DNA from: Lysinibacillus pakistanensis
GTDB lineage: Bacteria; Bacillota; Bacilli; Bacillales_A; Planococcaceae
Direction: 5' to 3'
Length of the DNA: 64,000 bases
Assembly: GCF_030123245.1 (NCBI RefSeq)
Contig: NZ_CP126101.1
Location: forward strand, 2,230,501-2,294,500
Shown here: in pieces, positions 7,952-16,505 of the stretch
Layout of the letters: the number at the start of each line of letters is the position of its first letter
How positions within the stretch are numbered: position 1 is the stretch's first letter
The notes under the pieces: model-generated
Database searches by the model: none
What the model was told of the DNA's origin: nothing
The model's input: the letters and a program-made list of their open reading frames with translations, nothing else
Translations under genes and position numbers: made by a program

Positions 7952-8392
7952 ATGGAAATGAAAACAGTAACACTTGCAACAGTAAAAGAGGTAGTCCCAT
8001 TATTTAATGCCTATCGAGAATTTTATAATCAACCTTCAGATTTAGAGCAAGCTGAGCAATTTTTAAAGGAGCGTTTGCAGAAGGAGGAATCAATTATTTT
8101 CCTTGCGTATTTAGATGCTCAGCCAGTAGGTTTTGTCCAGCTTTTCCCTATTTTTTCATCAGTTGCGATGAAAAAAGCCTTTCTATTAAATGATCTATTT
8201 GTGGCAGAACATGCGAGAAAGCAAGGAGTGGCAATGCGTTTAATTGAAGAATGTTATGCATACTGTAAAAATGAGGATGCACGATATATAACCTTAGAAA
8301 CAGCGACTGATAATAAACAAGCTCAAAAGCTATATGAAAAGCTTGGAATGAAAATAGATCATGAGGTTTTTCATTATATTAAATATTGGTAG
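7952..8392 (+). CDS. GNAT N-acetyltransferase
   Basis: A 146-residue acetyltransferase with the acetyl-CoA motif around DLFVAEHARKQGVAMRLI and the C-terminal ETATDNKQAQKLYEKLGM block. The start at 7952 is preferred because GGAGAG lies 7 bases upstream; longer frames (7889, 7937) include that ribosome binding site. It is divergent from the MocR regulator and probably regulated by it. Substrate unknown; the family acetylates small amines or protein N-termini. Confidence 0.88.
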   Translation: MEMKTVTLATVKEVVPLFNAYREFYNQPSDLEQAEQFLKERLQKEESIIFLAYLDAQPVGFVQLFPIFSSVAMKKAFLLNDLFVAEHARKQGVAMRLIEECYAYCKNEDARYITLETATDNKQAQKLYEKLGMKIDHEVFHYIKYW

Positions 8393-8466
8393 TAGTCAGC
8401 TTAAAAATCTTAATAAGGAATATGATTGTTAACACCTCACACACTAAATTGTGAAGGAGGTCTAGC

Positions 8467-8868
8467 ATGAAAATAGTAGTAAAAAATTTAATGCTAATCA
8501 GCATACTTTTAATGAGCTTTGCACCAGTCGGCTATGCTAATAATGTCATTCAACAACATGCGAATGGAGAGGAAGGTCAGGTCATTTATCATGTAAAGTA
8601 CGATTATAATGCTATTTGTAAGGTGCTCGGTATTTCGCAAGAGGTATATGATCAATACTGGAAAGAGGGTCTATCCATCGTTGATATGGCTGATAAAGTG
8701 GGTTTAGAGCGTCGTGAGATCATCAGCTATTTTGTGACTTTTCATTATCAAGAAATGCAAAAATGGCGAGAGAAGGGTGCCATGAACGAGCATCAATATT
8801 TTACATTGGTTTATGATCTAAAGGATGAAATTACTGATTTTATTGAACGAAATCCGAATAAGCAATGA
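8467..8868 (+). CDS. Secreted small protein of unknown function
   Basis: A 133-residue protein with a Sec signal peptide (hydrophobic stretch at residues 8-20, likely cut after GYA near 24) and a charged helical mature part. ILGIS-like wording near residue 54 and VDMADKVGL near 78 look like a helix-turn-helix-type fold without clear family assignment. It has a strong AAGGAGG ribosome binding site and is followed by a clean terminator. No function can be given. Confidence 0.7.
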   Translation: MKIVVKNLMLISILLMSFAPVGYANNVIQQHANGEEGQVIYHVKYDYNAICKVLGISQEVYDQYWKEGLSIVDMADKVGLERREIISYFVTFHYQEMQKWREKGAMNEHQYFTLVYDLKDEITDFIERNPNKQ

Positions 8869-8870
8869 CA

Positions 8871-8899
8871 GCGACTAGTAGTTTCTAGTCGCTTTTTTT
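8871..8899 (+). terminator. Rho-independent terminator
   Basis: GCGACTAG (8871-8878) pairs with CTAGTCGC (8885-8892), followed by seven T. Confidence 0.9.
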
Positions 8900-8937
8900 A
8901 TGATTAACATTTATTATTTAACTATTAAAATTAATTA

Positions 8938-8956
8938 TTTAATGATTATCATTAAA
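8938..8956. promoter_or_regulatory. Fur-like palindrome upstream of the CPBP gene
   Basis: TTTAATGATTATCATTAAA is a perfect 9-1-9 palindrome whose core AATGATTATCATT differs by one base from the centre of the Fur consensus; the outer positions are TA instead of GAT. It lies 80 bp before the CPBP protease start. Another Fur-family repressor (PerR, Zur) is possible. Confidence 0.45.
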
Positions 8957-9035
8957 TTTATATTGATTTCCTCTCAATTGTTTTATATGCTTAACATGAA
9001 GAAATGACCAAGAAAACGAAGCAGGGGGAAAAATT

Positions 9036-9644
9036 ATGATTATCAACATTGCTATCAGTGCCATTATTCAAGTTATTTTATTTTCAGCAATACCATTTTG
9101 TTGGTGGTTTTTCACAGCAAGAAAGAAACAATCATTTTTATCATGGCTCGGTATTAAAAAGCCTGTCATCAAAAATAAAGGAAATTATACTGTATGGTTT
9201 TTACTCACGATTTTTTTATTATTCGTACCGTCTAACCTAATTGTCTTTTTTTATATAGACAGCTCACTTTTAGCATCAAATCGTTTTGCAGGACTTGGCT
9301 TTGCGGCGATTATCCCCGTGCTTCTTTACGCAATTATCCAAACGGGCTTGTCAGAGGAACTGTTTTTTAGGGGCTTTTTATTAAAAAGATTTGCACATAC
9401 ATTTGGCTTTCAGATAGGAAATATTCTGCAAAGCTTACTTTTTGGTAGTATTCATGGATTGATGCTATTTTCTGCCATTCCTTTTGGAGTTGTAGTGTTA
9501 GTTGTGATTGTAACGGGATTAGCAGGTTATTTAATGGGGTGGATGAACGAAAAAAAATCCAATGGCTCCATAATCACGAGCTGGTGTATACACAGCTTTT
9601 GCAATCTGATTGTTTCCTTCTTCGCTATGTTTAATGTGTTTTAA
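9036..9644 (+). CDS. CPBP-family intramembrane protease (Abi/CAAX-like)
   Basis: A 202-residue polytopic membrane protein with the CPBP catalytic signatures: EELFFRGFLL (EExxxR, near residue 109), FGSIHG (His motif, near 137) and a third His in WCIHSFCN near 184. Family members are glutamate-type intramembrane proteases linked to CAAX processing, bacteriocin self-immunity or cell-surface functions; the bacterial substrate is unknown. Start ATG 9036 follows GGGGG. A Fur-like palindrome lies upstream, so metal control is possible. Confidence 0.88.
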   Translation: MIINIAISAIIQVILFSAIPFCWWFFTARKKQSFLSWLGIKKPVIKNKGNYTVWFLLTIFLLFVPSNLIVFFYIDSSLLASNRFAGLGFAAIIPVLLYAIIQTGLSEELFFRGFLLKRFAHTFGFQIGNILQSLLFGSIHGLMLFSAIPFGVVVLVVIVTGLAGYLMGWMNEKKSNGSIITSWCIHSFCNLIVSFFAMFNVF

Positions 9645-9884
9645 TGCAACAATGAATAATAGTGTAGAACGTCATCTTGCAACTAGTTCATACAAGATAG
9701 GTTTAAAAACATTCTAGTAAGAAATCCAGAAAGGTTATGAAGCAAAGATGTCGAACTAGAATTAATGAAGGGGCAATCGAAAAGTTTTGAAAACGATTTT
9801 AGGGTGGAAAAGTGTAACGTTTATTCTATGTTTAGCAAATTTAAAAAAATACATACAGGTGTAGAAAAATAGGGAGGGATATGT

Positions 9885-10394
9885 TTGTTTTTAAAATCTG
9901 ACATTTTATCATTAAGAAAAACTGAATTAAGAGATTTAGGTTTTGTTTGTAGCTTAGAATCAAATGAAGAAAATGCAAAATTTATTATCCCGTGGTCTAA
10001 AGAAAAGCATGAAAAGGCAATTGAAAACACTGATATATTGCATTTGATTGTAGAAGATAGCCAATGGAATCATCCAGTAGGATATATAATTATTGCTGGA
10101 TTAGAGAATCCCAATTTAAGCCTTGAGTTGGTAAGGATTACAATTGGTGAAAAAGGAAAGGGCTATGGGAAGGAATCATTTAGGCTTATCAAAAATTGGG
10201 TATTTACGAACCATAATGCTAATCGTCTATGGTTAGATGTAAAAGTAAATAACATGCGTGCTTTTCATCTTTATAAAAAACAGGGATTTGTGGTTGAGGG
10301 AACATTAAGGGAATGCCTAAAAAATGAAAAAGGCTTCGAATCTTTACATATTATGTCTATATTAAAGAGTGAATTTGAAAATCAAGATCATTAA
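9885..10394 (+). CDS. GNAT acetyltransferase (RimJ/RimL type)
   Basis: A 169-residue acetyltransferase of the RimJ/L group: acetyl-CoA loop GEKGKGYGKES near residue 86, and the typical NNMRAFHLYKKQGFVVEGTLRE block near 120-140. The start must be TTG 9885: the ATG four bases upstream runs out of frame to a stop, and GGGAGGG is correctly spaced. No operon partner. Family members acetylate protein N-termini or small molecules. Upstream bases 9645-9884 show no gene. Confidence 0.85.
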   Translation: MFLKSDILSLRKTELRDLGFVCSLESNEENAKFIIPWSKEKHEKAIENTDILHLIVEDSQWNHPVGYIIIAGLENPNLSLELVRITIGEKGKGYGKESFRLIKNWVFTNHNANRLWLDVKVNNMRAFHLYKKQGFVVEGTLRECLKNEKGFESLHIMSILKSEFENQDH

Positions 10395-10462
10395 ATACAA
10401 TCAAACTTTTTTATAGATATATTCAATGTAGTTACAAGGTCCGAAAATGGCTGCATAGCAAT

Positions 10463-10510
10463 AGCGCCCCCTAAAACATGGGTAGGCGCTTTTAACTTTT
10501 TAAATTACAT
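10463..10510 (+). terminator. Terminator after the GNAT gene
   Basis: AGCGCC (10463-10468) pairs with GGCGCT (10495-10500), followed by a T-rich tract. The remaining bases up to 10704 show no gene. Confidence 0.6.
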
Positions 10511-10704
10511 TTTAGGAAATGAAAAATCGCCTTTCTGTTCTTTGGAAATTTGGATATGATAGGAAAATAAAACATATACTCCTTTCATCTTTTTTAGCAT
10601 TTACTGATAGTTACATCTCAATTGATTGATCTACTTTATAAAGCAAGCAAGACTAATTTGCATTTCATTCTTTTCAATTGCATAATAGCTTAGAGGTGTT
10701 AGGA

Positions 10705-10914
10705 ATGAAATTTATCGAACAAATAGTAAAGGCTTGCTTAATTATTGGTTTAGTTTTAATGGGAGGACGTATTCTTACGGTAATACTCCATTACTTTCAA
10801 ATAGCGTTTACTTCTTTTTTTGTTGATTATCATGTTGCATCCATCGTTATACTGTTGATAGGCATTATAGGTACAGAGATATTTAACAGTCGAAAAAGGA
10901 AGGGGCGAGCATAA
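10705..10914 (+). CDS. Small two-helix membrane protein
   Basis: A 69-residue protein with two predicted membrane helices (about 8-28 and 38-58) and a basic tail. ATG 10705 has GAGGTG at good spacing; an in-frame TTG at 10678 lacks a ribosome binding site. It is the first of four tightly packed genes, its stop touching the next ATG. No family recognised. Confidence 0.65.
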   Translation: MKFIEQIVKACLIIGLVLMGGRILTVILHYFQIAFTSFFVDYHVASIVILLIGIIGTEIFNSRKRKGRA

Positions 10915-11100
10915 ATGACAGAATGGCCTAAGGGTGTAGCCAAGCCTGCTATACGAGCATTAAATGCAGCAGGATATACTCAATTAGAGCAATTGCAAAA
11001 GGTGGATTTATCAACGTTAAAGCATTTACATGGTATGGGACCGAAAGCACTTTTGGCTATAGAAGCGGCATTGAAAGAGAGTAGGATGCAAGATGAATAA
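10915..11100 (+). CDS. RpoA-CTD-like helix-hairpin-helix protein
   Basis: A 61-residue protein that is essentially one helix-hairpin-helix domain (KPAIRALNAAGYTQLEQL, then LKHLHGMGPKALLAIEAAL), resembling the C-terminal domain of the RNA polymerase alpha subunit or small DNA-binding HhH proteins of Bacilli. It probably binds DNA or a protein partner. It is translationally coupled to membrane-protein genes on both sides, an unusual setting for a DNA-binding protein. Confidence 0.75.
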   Translation: MTEWPKGVAKPAIRALNAAGYTQLEQLQKVDLSTLKHLHGMGPKALLAIEAALKESRMQDE

Positions 11101-11260
11101 GTTGACTTTATTTTTGCTGGCGATGGTCGTTTATTATATTTTGGTGGTTTTTATCATTAGCAAATTATTTATCATTCCGATCATGAAGTTTATGGCACTT
11201 GTATTCTTTATTGGAGCGGGCTATATCTTTTCTCGAAAAATGCGAAGGAAACTACAGTAG
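11093..11260 (+). CDS. Small membrane protein, 55 aa
   Basis: ATG 11093 overlaps the end of the HhH gene by 8 bases and opens a 55-codon frame to TAG 11260. Two hydrophobic segments (about 3-22 and 27-45) are followed by a basic end (RKMRRKLQ). The next gene starts 9 bases later behind AGGAGG. Tight packing and composition support it; function unknown. Confidence 0.6.
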   Translation: MNKLTLFLLAMVVYYILVVFIISKLFIIPIMKFMALVFFIGAGYIFSRKMRRKLQ

Positions 11261-11269
11261 GAGGAATAT

Positions 11270-11893
11270 ATGAGGCTTGTAAAACTTACCCTTTTTTATT
11301 TGGTTATTATTATACTAGCAATGACGCTATCACTAGCAGGCGTTCGTCTATCAATCTCACTTGCTATATTTGCGCTTATTGTACTAGCAATAATATATAG
11401 ACATATACATATTTTATTTCGAACAAATAATATACAGTCGGTAGATAAGCTTGTGAAAGATCGCAAAAAAGAGCCATTTTTTGCTTATCTTTATGCGGTA
11501 GCTTATGAAACAAAGGAAGATCAGTTACAGTCATTAGATGTGGTTATTAAGAAGTATAAGCAGCCAGCAGTGAAGTACAATTATATATTTATAAAGGCTA
11601 TCATGGAAGAGAATTTAGAGGAAGCAAAGGATGCAGCAGATAAAATAAATAAAGAGCCATTAGCAAGCTATGCAAAATGTTATATCGCTGCTCTTGAAGG
11701 ACGAACAGCAGATATGCGAAGTGCTAAGCTTACGCAGCCATGGATGCAGCCAGTGATTGAAGCGATTTATGCTTATACCATAAAAAATGAAGACGCATTT
11801 CAGCAGTATCAGAAAGAAAGCATTAATCTGGCACGCGGTGTACAAAAATATGTATTAACCCATTCATTTAAAGAGATGCAAAAGAAGATGTAA
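11270..11893 (+). CDS. Membrane-anchored helical-repeat protein
   Basis: A 207-residue protein with two N-terminal membrane helices (about 5-25 and 28-48), then an all-helical cytoplasmic domain with repeated Ala/Tyr-rich helices that read like a short TPR or alpha-solenoid (about 65-200). It is the last gene of the four-gene unit starting at 10705 and is followed by a terminator. No family recognised; it may scaffold partners at the membrane. Confidence 0.65.
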   Translation: MRLVKLTLFYLVIIILAMTLSLAGVRLSISLAIFALIVLAIIYRHIHILFRTNNIQSVDKLVKDRKKEPFFAYLYAVAYETKEDQLQSLDVVIKKYKQPAVKYNYIFIKAIMEENLEEAKDAADKINKEPLASYAKCYIAALEGRTADMRSAKLTQPWMQPVIEAIYAYTIKNEDAFQQYQKESINLARGVQKYVLTHSFKEMQKKM

Positions 11894-11901
11894 AAAAGAA
11901 T

Positions 11902-11945
11902 CTAAGCTACTTGACGCTAATTGGCATCAGGTAGCTTATTTTTCT
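11902..11945 (+). terminator. Terminator of the small-gene operon
   Basis: TAAGCTAC (11903-11910) pairs with GTAGCTTA (11931-11938), with further pairing inside and a T-rich tail. Confidence 0.75.
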
Positions 11946-12060
11946 TGCAATAAAAAAATAAAGGTAATATACAAATTATGCTGTCTGCTTCGTCTATTAT
12001 AGTGAAGCTTAAAAAATGTAGTAGAAATCGCCAGTTGAACGGTGTAAGAGAGGTGAAAAG

Positions 12061-12579
12061 ATGGAATTTGATGAATTATATGAACGATATTTTCAACGCA
12101 TTTATCAATTTATTTATTATATGGTTTCAGATCCTAGTTTAGCAGAAGATTTAACACAGGAAACATTTCTAAGGGTTTATAAAGGACAATTTCGAAATGA
12201 TGCAGCTTTAGGTACTTATATCAGAAAAATCGCACGAAATATTGTCTATGATTCGTATAGAAAAAAAGCGTTAATTAAATGGCTGCCATTTCAAAAAAGT
12301 CATGAGGATCGAGAGACACATTATGTGCCACATGAATGGATTATCCAGTCTGAGGATCGTCGACTGCTCTATGAAGCCATCCAATTATTAAAGCCAGCGT
12401 ATCGTGAAGTAGTGATATACAGAAAAATTGAAGAACTGACATTAGCTGAAACCTGTGAAATTTTAGGGTGGTCTACAGTAAAAGTAGCAAATACACAGCG
12501 AAATGCACTAAAAGCATTAGAGAAAATATTGGGAGGTGACGAATTTGGATTTGCACAATCGACTAAAGAAACTCAATAA
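12061..12579 (+). CDS. ECF-type sigma factor
   Basis: A 172-residue RNA polymerase sigma factor of the extracytoplasmic-function group. Region 2 is at about 5-70 (DLTQETFLRVYKGQ, core and -10 recognition) and region 4 at about 105-160 (ETCEILGWSTVKVANTQRNALKAL, -35 recognition). There are no regions 1 or 3. RBS GAGAGGTG. The next gene overlaps and looks like its anti-sigma factor. CGTCTA at 11991-11996 resembles an ECF -10 element and could be an autoregulated promoter, but no convincing -35 was found. Confidence 0.92.
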   Translation: MEFDELYERYFQRIYQFIYYMVSDPSLAEDLTQETFLRVYKGQFRNDAALGTYIRKIARNIVYDSYRKKALIKWLPFQKSHEDRETHYVPHEWIIQSEDRRLLYEAIQLLKPAYREVVIYRKIEELTLAETCEILGWSTVKVANTQRNALKALEKILGGDEFGFAQSTKETQ

Positions 12580-13405
12580 TTTACCAGAGGATCAGGCTGT
12601 AAAGTCGCGTGTTTATGAACGTATTCAGCACAAGAAGAAAAAGGGGTTAACGATCTGGAAGGAAGGTGTTTTACTATTAACAATGGCTGTGATTGCTCTA
12701 TTTTTAATCCTATTACCACAAAATTCTTCATTACCACAGAGCGCCAATCAATCTATTCAAACGATTTATAAGTATTTTGGAGGAGAAGAAGGGAAATTCT
12801 TTGCACGAGGTTCAGACTTGTATACATCTGTTGAAAGGGTTAACGATAGAAAAATCTATAACTTTTTTCAAGACTTTACACATTATGTTGAAGAGGGAGA
12901 TGGTAGGCTAGGTGATTATATTACAGATGTAGTCGTTGTAAGGGATCATCGGGAGGAGCACTACCAGATTTCTGATACAGGCATGCTAAATATTGATAGT
13001 GGGCAGTTTTTTGTGGGAACATCAGATATGTATGACGAAGTATTTCAATTATTATATAGTGTAAATACAAAACCCTGGTTTTTAATCCTGCCTCTTGTCG
13101 TCATCATAGTCAATTTATTCTCAGCCTCCTACTATAAATGGCGTAAATTAGATAATTATAAACCACCTAAACCAAAATGGTGGCTGCTACTATTATTCCT
13201 CTCAGTAACTTTCGGTATTTTTGCTTGGGCAACTTGGGTGGGGCCTTTATACAAGCCGTTGATGCTTATGCTCGCCGTTTTATATGGTGTCATCATTTGG
13301 TATAATCTCAAACGAGACATCCAGCATTATGCTATCTATAAAGTAGAAACCATAAAAATCAGTATTGTTACTGTTGCACTTGTTTTTGTGATTATGAACT
13401 ATTAA
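12545..13405 (+). CDS. Probable membrane anti-sigma factor
   Basis: A 286-residue protein that starts inside the sigma gene. TTG 12545 is 8 bases after GGGAGG; the GTG at 12536 is within that ribosome binding site. Residues 1-35 are cytoplasmic and charged, then comes a membrane helix (about 38-58), an external domain (about 60-175), then three hydrophobic segments (about 180-200, 215-245, 260-285). The overlap with the ECF sigma gene and this topology suggest it holds the sigma factor at the membrane until a signal arrives. No classical zinc anti-sigma motif is present. Confidence 0.7.
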   Translation: MDLHNRLKKLNNLPEDQAVKSRVYERIQHKKKKGLTIWKEGVLLLTMAVIALFLILLPQNSSLPQSANQSIQTIYKYFGGEEGKFFARGSDLYTSVERVNDRKIYNFFQDFTHYVEEGDGRLGDYITDVVVVRDHREEHYQISDTGMLNIDSGQFFVGTSDMYDEVFQLLYSVNTKPWFLILPLVVIIVNLFSASYYKWRKLDNYKPPKPKWWLLLLFLSVTFGIFAWATWVGPLYKPLMLMLAVLYGVIIWYNLKRDIQHYAIYKVETIKISIVTVALVFVIMNY

Positions 13406-13416
13406 TCCTAGTAATA

Positions 13417-13466
13417 TCAAAAACACCTTTTGTTGAAATATATCAACAGTAAAGGTGTTTTTTCAA
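13417..13466. terminator. Bidirectional terminator
   Basis: AAACACCTTT (13421-13430) pairs with AAAGGTGTTT (13451-13460) and the inner TGTTGA/TCAACA extends it. T-runs flank both sides between convergent genes. Confidence 0.85.
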
Positions 13467-13476
13467 TGGAAGGCTG

Positions 13477-13974
13477 TTAAATTTTTTTTCCTAGTAAAAC
13501 ACCACGTATGATGCCTACGATGAAAATCACGCTTAATACAACTAGAAAAAGATAGGCATGCCATTGCTGTAAAATACGATTATGGCCTAATGCAACTGTT
13601 AAGTCGTTGAAAAGTGAGTACGTAAAGTATAGTAAGATACTATTTTTAATGAGACAAAACGTTAAAATTCCATTTTGTCTTTGACCATGGGAAAGAGTCG
13701 GTTTATTTTTACGTAAAACTGGGTAGGCAGCCCTGACCTCTAAGTAATGTAGTAGCAAAAACAGCATAAGTGCAACAAAAGGTAAATAAAAAATAGCGAT
13801 TTTTGGACCAAACTGTGCATGTTCACTTGTAAAACTTTGTAAAACGGGTATTGAATCTGGCAGCTTATGATATTGAATAAGCGTTGCAGTAACACCCGCA
13901 AGAAATATAGTGCCGACAATCCATGTTAGTTGCATACAAAAACGTGGCGTAGGTGTTTTTTGTTGCCCGTGCAT
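13477..13974 (-). CDS. Four-helix membrane protein (DUF1648-like N-terminus)
   Basis: A 165-residue membrane protein with about four helices and an LPDSIPVL segment near residue 40 that recalls the LPxxIPxH motif of DUF1648 proteins, though the His is absent. ATG 13974 is preferred because GAGGTG is 6 bases upstream; the ATG at 14001 has no ribosome binding site. Function unknown. Confidence 0.65.
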   Translation of the reverse strand: MHGQQKTPTPRFCMQLTWIVGTIFLAGVTATLIQYHKLPDSIPVLQSFTSEHAQFGPKIAIFYLPFVALMLFLLLHYLEVRAAYPVLRKNKPTLSHGQRQNGILTFCLIKNSILLYFTYSLFNDLTVALGHNRILQQWHAYLFLVVLSVIFIVGIIRGVLLGKKI

Positions 13975-14064
13975 TGATTCACCTCGCTTTTCGTCATTCA
14001 AAATAGCATTCTGTTATACTGTATCATAGAATGACAACATGTGTGGTACAGAAAGAAGGATTAC

Positions 14065-14805
14065 ATGGAATACTTATTATTTTTAAGCATTGGAATTGCT
14101 GGTAACGTTATTGGCACATTGGTCGGAGGTGGAGGATTGATAACCCTACCAACCATGATGCTAATGGGAGTGCCCGTCCATTCAGCGATTGGCGCTAATA
14201 AGGTATCGAATATGGTAAGTGCTTTTTCCAGCTTTTATACAATTTATAGAAGAAAAGAATTGGCTTGGTCAGAAATGCGATCCGTTTTACTGGTGTCGCT
14301 GATTGGAGGGACACTTGGTGGCTTATTTGCATCATTAATGGACAGTCAGACATTGACGCTTATCGCCATTATTTTATTAGGTTTTGCATTGATTATGTCA
14401 TTTATCGGCGGGGCTGACTTTGGCGAAAGGGAGCAGTTTATTATGAATCGTAAAAATGGCCCTATTCTACTGGGTGTTGGTTTTTATGATGGAATGTTTG
14501 GTCCAGGGAGTAGTACACTGGCACTTTATACATATGCACATGAGAAATTATCTTATATAAAAGCGGTAGGGCTATCACGTGTTGGCGTTTTTGCCATGTG
14601 CTCCGGCGCAGCGATTACGTATATTGCCACAGGAAAAATCGAATGGCCACTAACACTTATTTTAATGATCGGTTCAACGATTGGCGCCCAGATTGGTATT
14701 GTCCTTGCTCGGAAGGTCAATGCCAAACAAGTAAAGCTTTTGCTGCGTATTGTAACCATTGTATTAATATTACAGCTTGTCTATGATTTTATGAAACAGC
14801 TCTAA
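14065..14805 (+). CDS. TSUP-family (TauE/SafE) anion exporter
   Basis: A 246-residue membrane protein with about eight helices in two related halves, and the TSUP glycine motif GTLVGGGGLITLP near residue 12 and its counterpart GVGFYDGMFGPGSST near 137. Relatives export sulfite, sulfoacetate or other organosulfur anions. Start ATG 14065 follows GAAGGA; GTG 14041 includes it. The nuclease gene follows 13 bases later with its own ribosome binding site. Confidence 0.9.
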   Translation: MEYLLFLSIGIAGNVIGTLVGGGGLITLPTMMLMGVPVHSAIGANKVSNMVSAFSSFYTIYRRKELAWSEMRSVLLVSLIGGTLGGLFASLMDSQTLTLIAIILLGFALIMSFIGGADFGEREQFIMNRKNGPILLGVGFYDGMFGPGSSTLALYTYAHEKLSYIKAVGLSRVGVFAMCSGAAITYIATGKIEWPLTLILMIGSTIGAQIGIVLARKVNAKQVKLLLRIVTIVLILQLVYDFMKQL

Positions 14806-14818
14806 GGAGGCGATTCAT

Positions 14819-15775
14819 ATGTTTGACATCACACCGTACCCAACCTTTTCGTGGTCACTTTCTCGTCATAAAACGTTAACTAGCTGTGCACGAAAATATG
14901 GCTATGAATATTATTTTTCACATAATGGCTGGCTAAGCTACAATGTGGAGCCTTTTCACCAACATGTTTATCGCTTAAAAAAGCTACAATCTATGCCGAT
15001 TTTATTTGGACAAATTGTCCACCGATTTATCGAGCAGGCGATTAATGATTATTTACAAACTGGAAAGCCGCCAAGTCTAGAAGAACTGATACATTGGGCA
15101 CGGGGCCAGCTTAATACTGCTTTTGTAGACTCTACACGCCATTTTGAATTATGGAGACAAAAGCCCACAAAGTATTATATGATGCAGGAAATCTACTATA
15201 ATGGGATGCTTAATCCTGAACTTATTCAGGACTATAAAGAACGTTTACGGCTTGTCTTTAACCATTTTCTGATGAGTGAAACATTCCGGCAAATTACGGC
15301 ACAAAAAGGCTCTCTACGTATTGGTGAGCCTGAACAATTTCGCTCCATGAAAATAGACGATATCCAAGTATTTGTCGTAATGGATTTCCATTACTACGAT
15401 GAGCTTACGGATAAGTGGGTGATTGTCGATTGGAAGACGGGGAGTGAGTCTGACGATGACCGTCAGCAATTAGCGCTCTATGCCTATTATGTACAGCAAA
15501 AATACCGTGTATCACTTGAGCAAATCGAGGTATATAACGAATATTTATTAACAGGAAATCGCAAGAAATATGTATTTACTGACATCGATATGGATAATAT
15601 TTTGTATACATTTCAGCGTAGTGTCTTGGAAATGAAAAAGTACCAAGCTGATATTTTTTTAAATGAGCCTCTAGACATTGAAGACTTTGAACAAACGCTT
15701 GAAAAATGGCATTGTCGTGGGTGTAATTTTAGGGAATTATGTGAGCAGATATATGATGAAAAATTGAGCAAGTGA
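14819..15775 (+). CDS. PD-(D/E)XK nuclease with Fe-S cysteines (Cas4/AddB-like)
   Basis: A 318-residue RecB-type nuclease. Motifs: His in GQIVHRFIEQ near residue 66, the catalytic core VIVDWKTG near 202, and QLALYAYY near 218. One Cys near residue 22 (TSCARK) and three in CRGCNFRELC near 300 form the usual four-cysteine iron-sulfur clamp of Cas4/AddB-type nucleases. No cas genes or helicase lie nearby, so it is likely a stand-alone DNA-repair or exonuclease protein. The last 112 bases of its coding region recur near 20361. Confidence 0.85.
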   Translation: MFDITPYPTFSWSLSRHKTLTSCARKYGYEYYFSHNGWLSYNVEPFHQHVYRLKKLQSMPILFGQIVHRFIEQAINDYLQTGKPPSLEELIHWARGQLNTAFVDSTRHFELWRQKPTKYYMMQEIYYNGMLNPELIQDYKERLRLVFNHFLMSETFRQITAQKGSLRIGEPEQFRSMKIDDIQVFVVMDFHYYDELTDKWVIVDWKTGSESDDDRQQLALYAYYVQQKYRVSLEQIEVYNEYLLTGNRKKYVFTDIDMDNILYTFQRSVLEMKKYQADIFLNEPLDIEDFEQTLEKWHCRGCNFRELCEQIYDEKLSK

Positions 15776-16325
15776 CCAATTAATTTAAATCATCGAAATG
15801 GTCGCTTTCATCATTTTTATCCTTTTGGTTAAATGACTATATGGTTGATTGTATTTTTATATCAGAGTGACCTAGTTGCTCCTGGATGATCTTAAAATTT
15901 ACATTCCGACTGACCATAAATTTGTAAAGATAAAATTTAAGGGAGTTCCATCATCATCTTTTATCGGATTTCAAGGTCAAGCTGATAGTAAAGCTGTAAG
16001 GCGTACTAAATTGAAGCCTAGTAAAACATCACATTATAGAAGAAACACCATATAAAAACGTCAGTATCTTTCTATAACCGGTTAAAAGAAGGCATACACA
16101 ATCAACAGTGTATGGTGAATCATCGTAACATAATTGGCTGAATGGTTAATGAAATTTAATAAAGGTTAGCCATTAAAAAATAGAGAGAAATTTTTATATT
16201 TAAATAGCATATTTTTGTAAATCTACTCTATATTAGGGTTAACACATAAAAATATCTAAAAGCTACTATTTCATTCATAATGGTACATATTGTTATAATA
16301 GATAATTAAAAGGAGGAGTTTAGAC
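15776..16325. other. Gene-poor stretch with a possible coding remnant
   Basis: No credible gene. A 59-codon open stretch (about 15875-16054) begins after a stop without start or ribosome binding site and encodes a basic sequence ending SKTSHYRRNTI. It may be a decayed gene end. TATAAT at 16294-16299 is a plausible -10 for the sORF at 16326. Confidence 0.4.
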
Positions 16326-16421
16326 ATGAAAAATCATTTAAGATTATCTGGAACAAATTCTCACACTCATGCAAAGCTAATTATTAGAAGAGCGATACTT
16401 TGCATGGGGTTAAATATTTAG
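16326..16421 (+). CDS. 31-aa sORF or leader peptide upstream of the CD3324-family gene
   Basis: ATG 16326 stands 9 bases after AAAGGAGGAG, one of the strongest ribosome binding sites in the area, and opens a 31-codon basic peptide (starts MKNHLRLSGTNSHTH). It is followed by imperfect inverted repeats (AAATATTTAGTT near 16413 with AACTAATATTTT near 16447) before the next gene at 16506. It could be a leader peptide or a small protein. Confidence 0.45.
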   Translation: MKNHLRLSGTNSHTHAKLIIRRAILCMGLNI

Positions 16422-16505
16422 TTTTATCGCCATACAAACTAAACTGAACTAATATTTTGGCTTTGCACCTTATTTATTCTAATTTAAAATAGGGAGCGAG
16501 CAAGA

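Noticed and set aside
14819..15775. Cas4 as part of a CRISPR or defence island
   Set aside because: No cas1/cas2, helicase or effector genes within the window. The protein fits a stand-alone PD-(D/E)XK nuclease.
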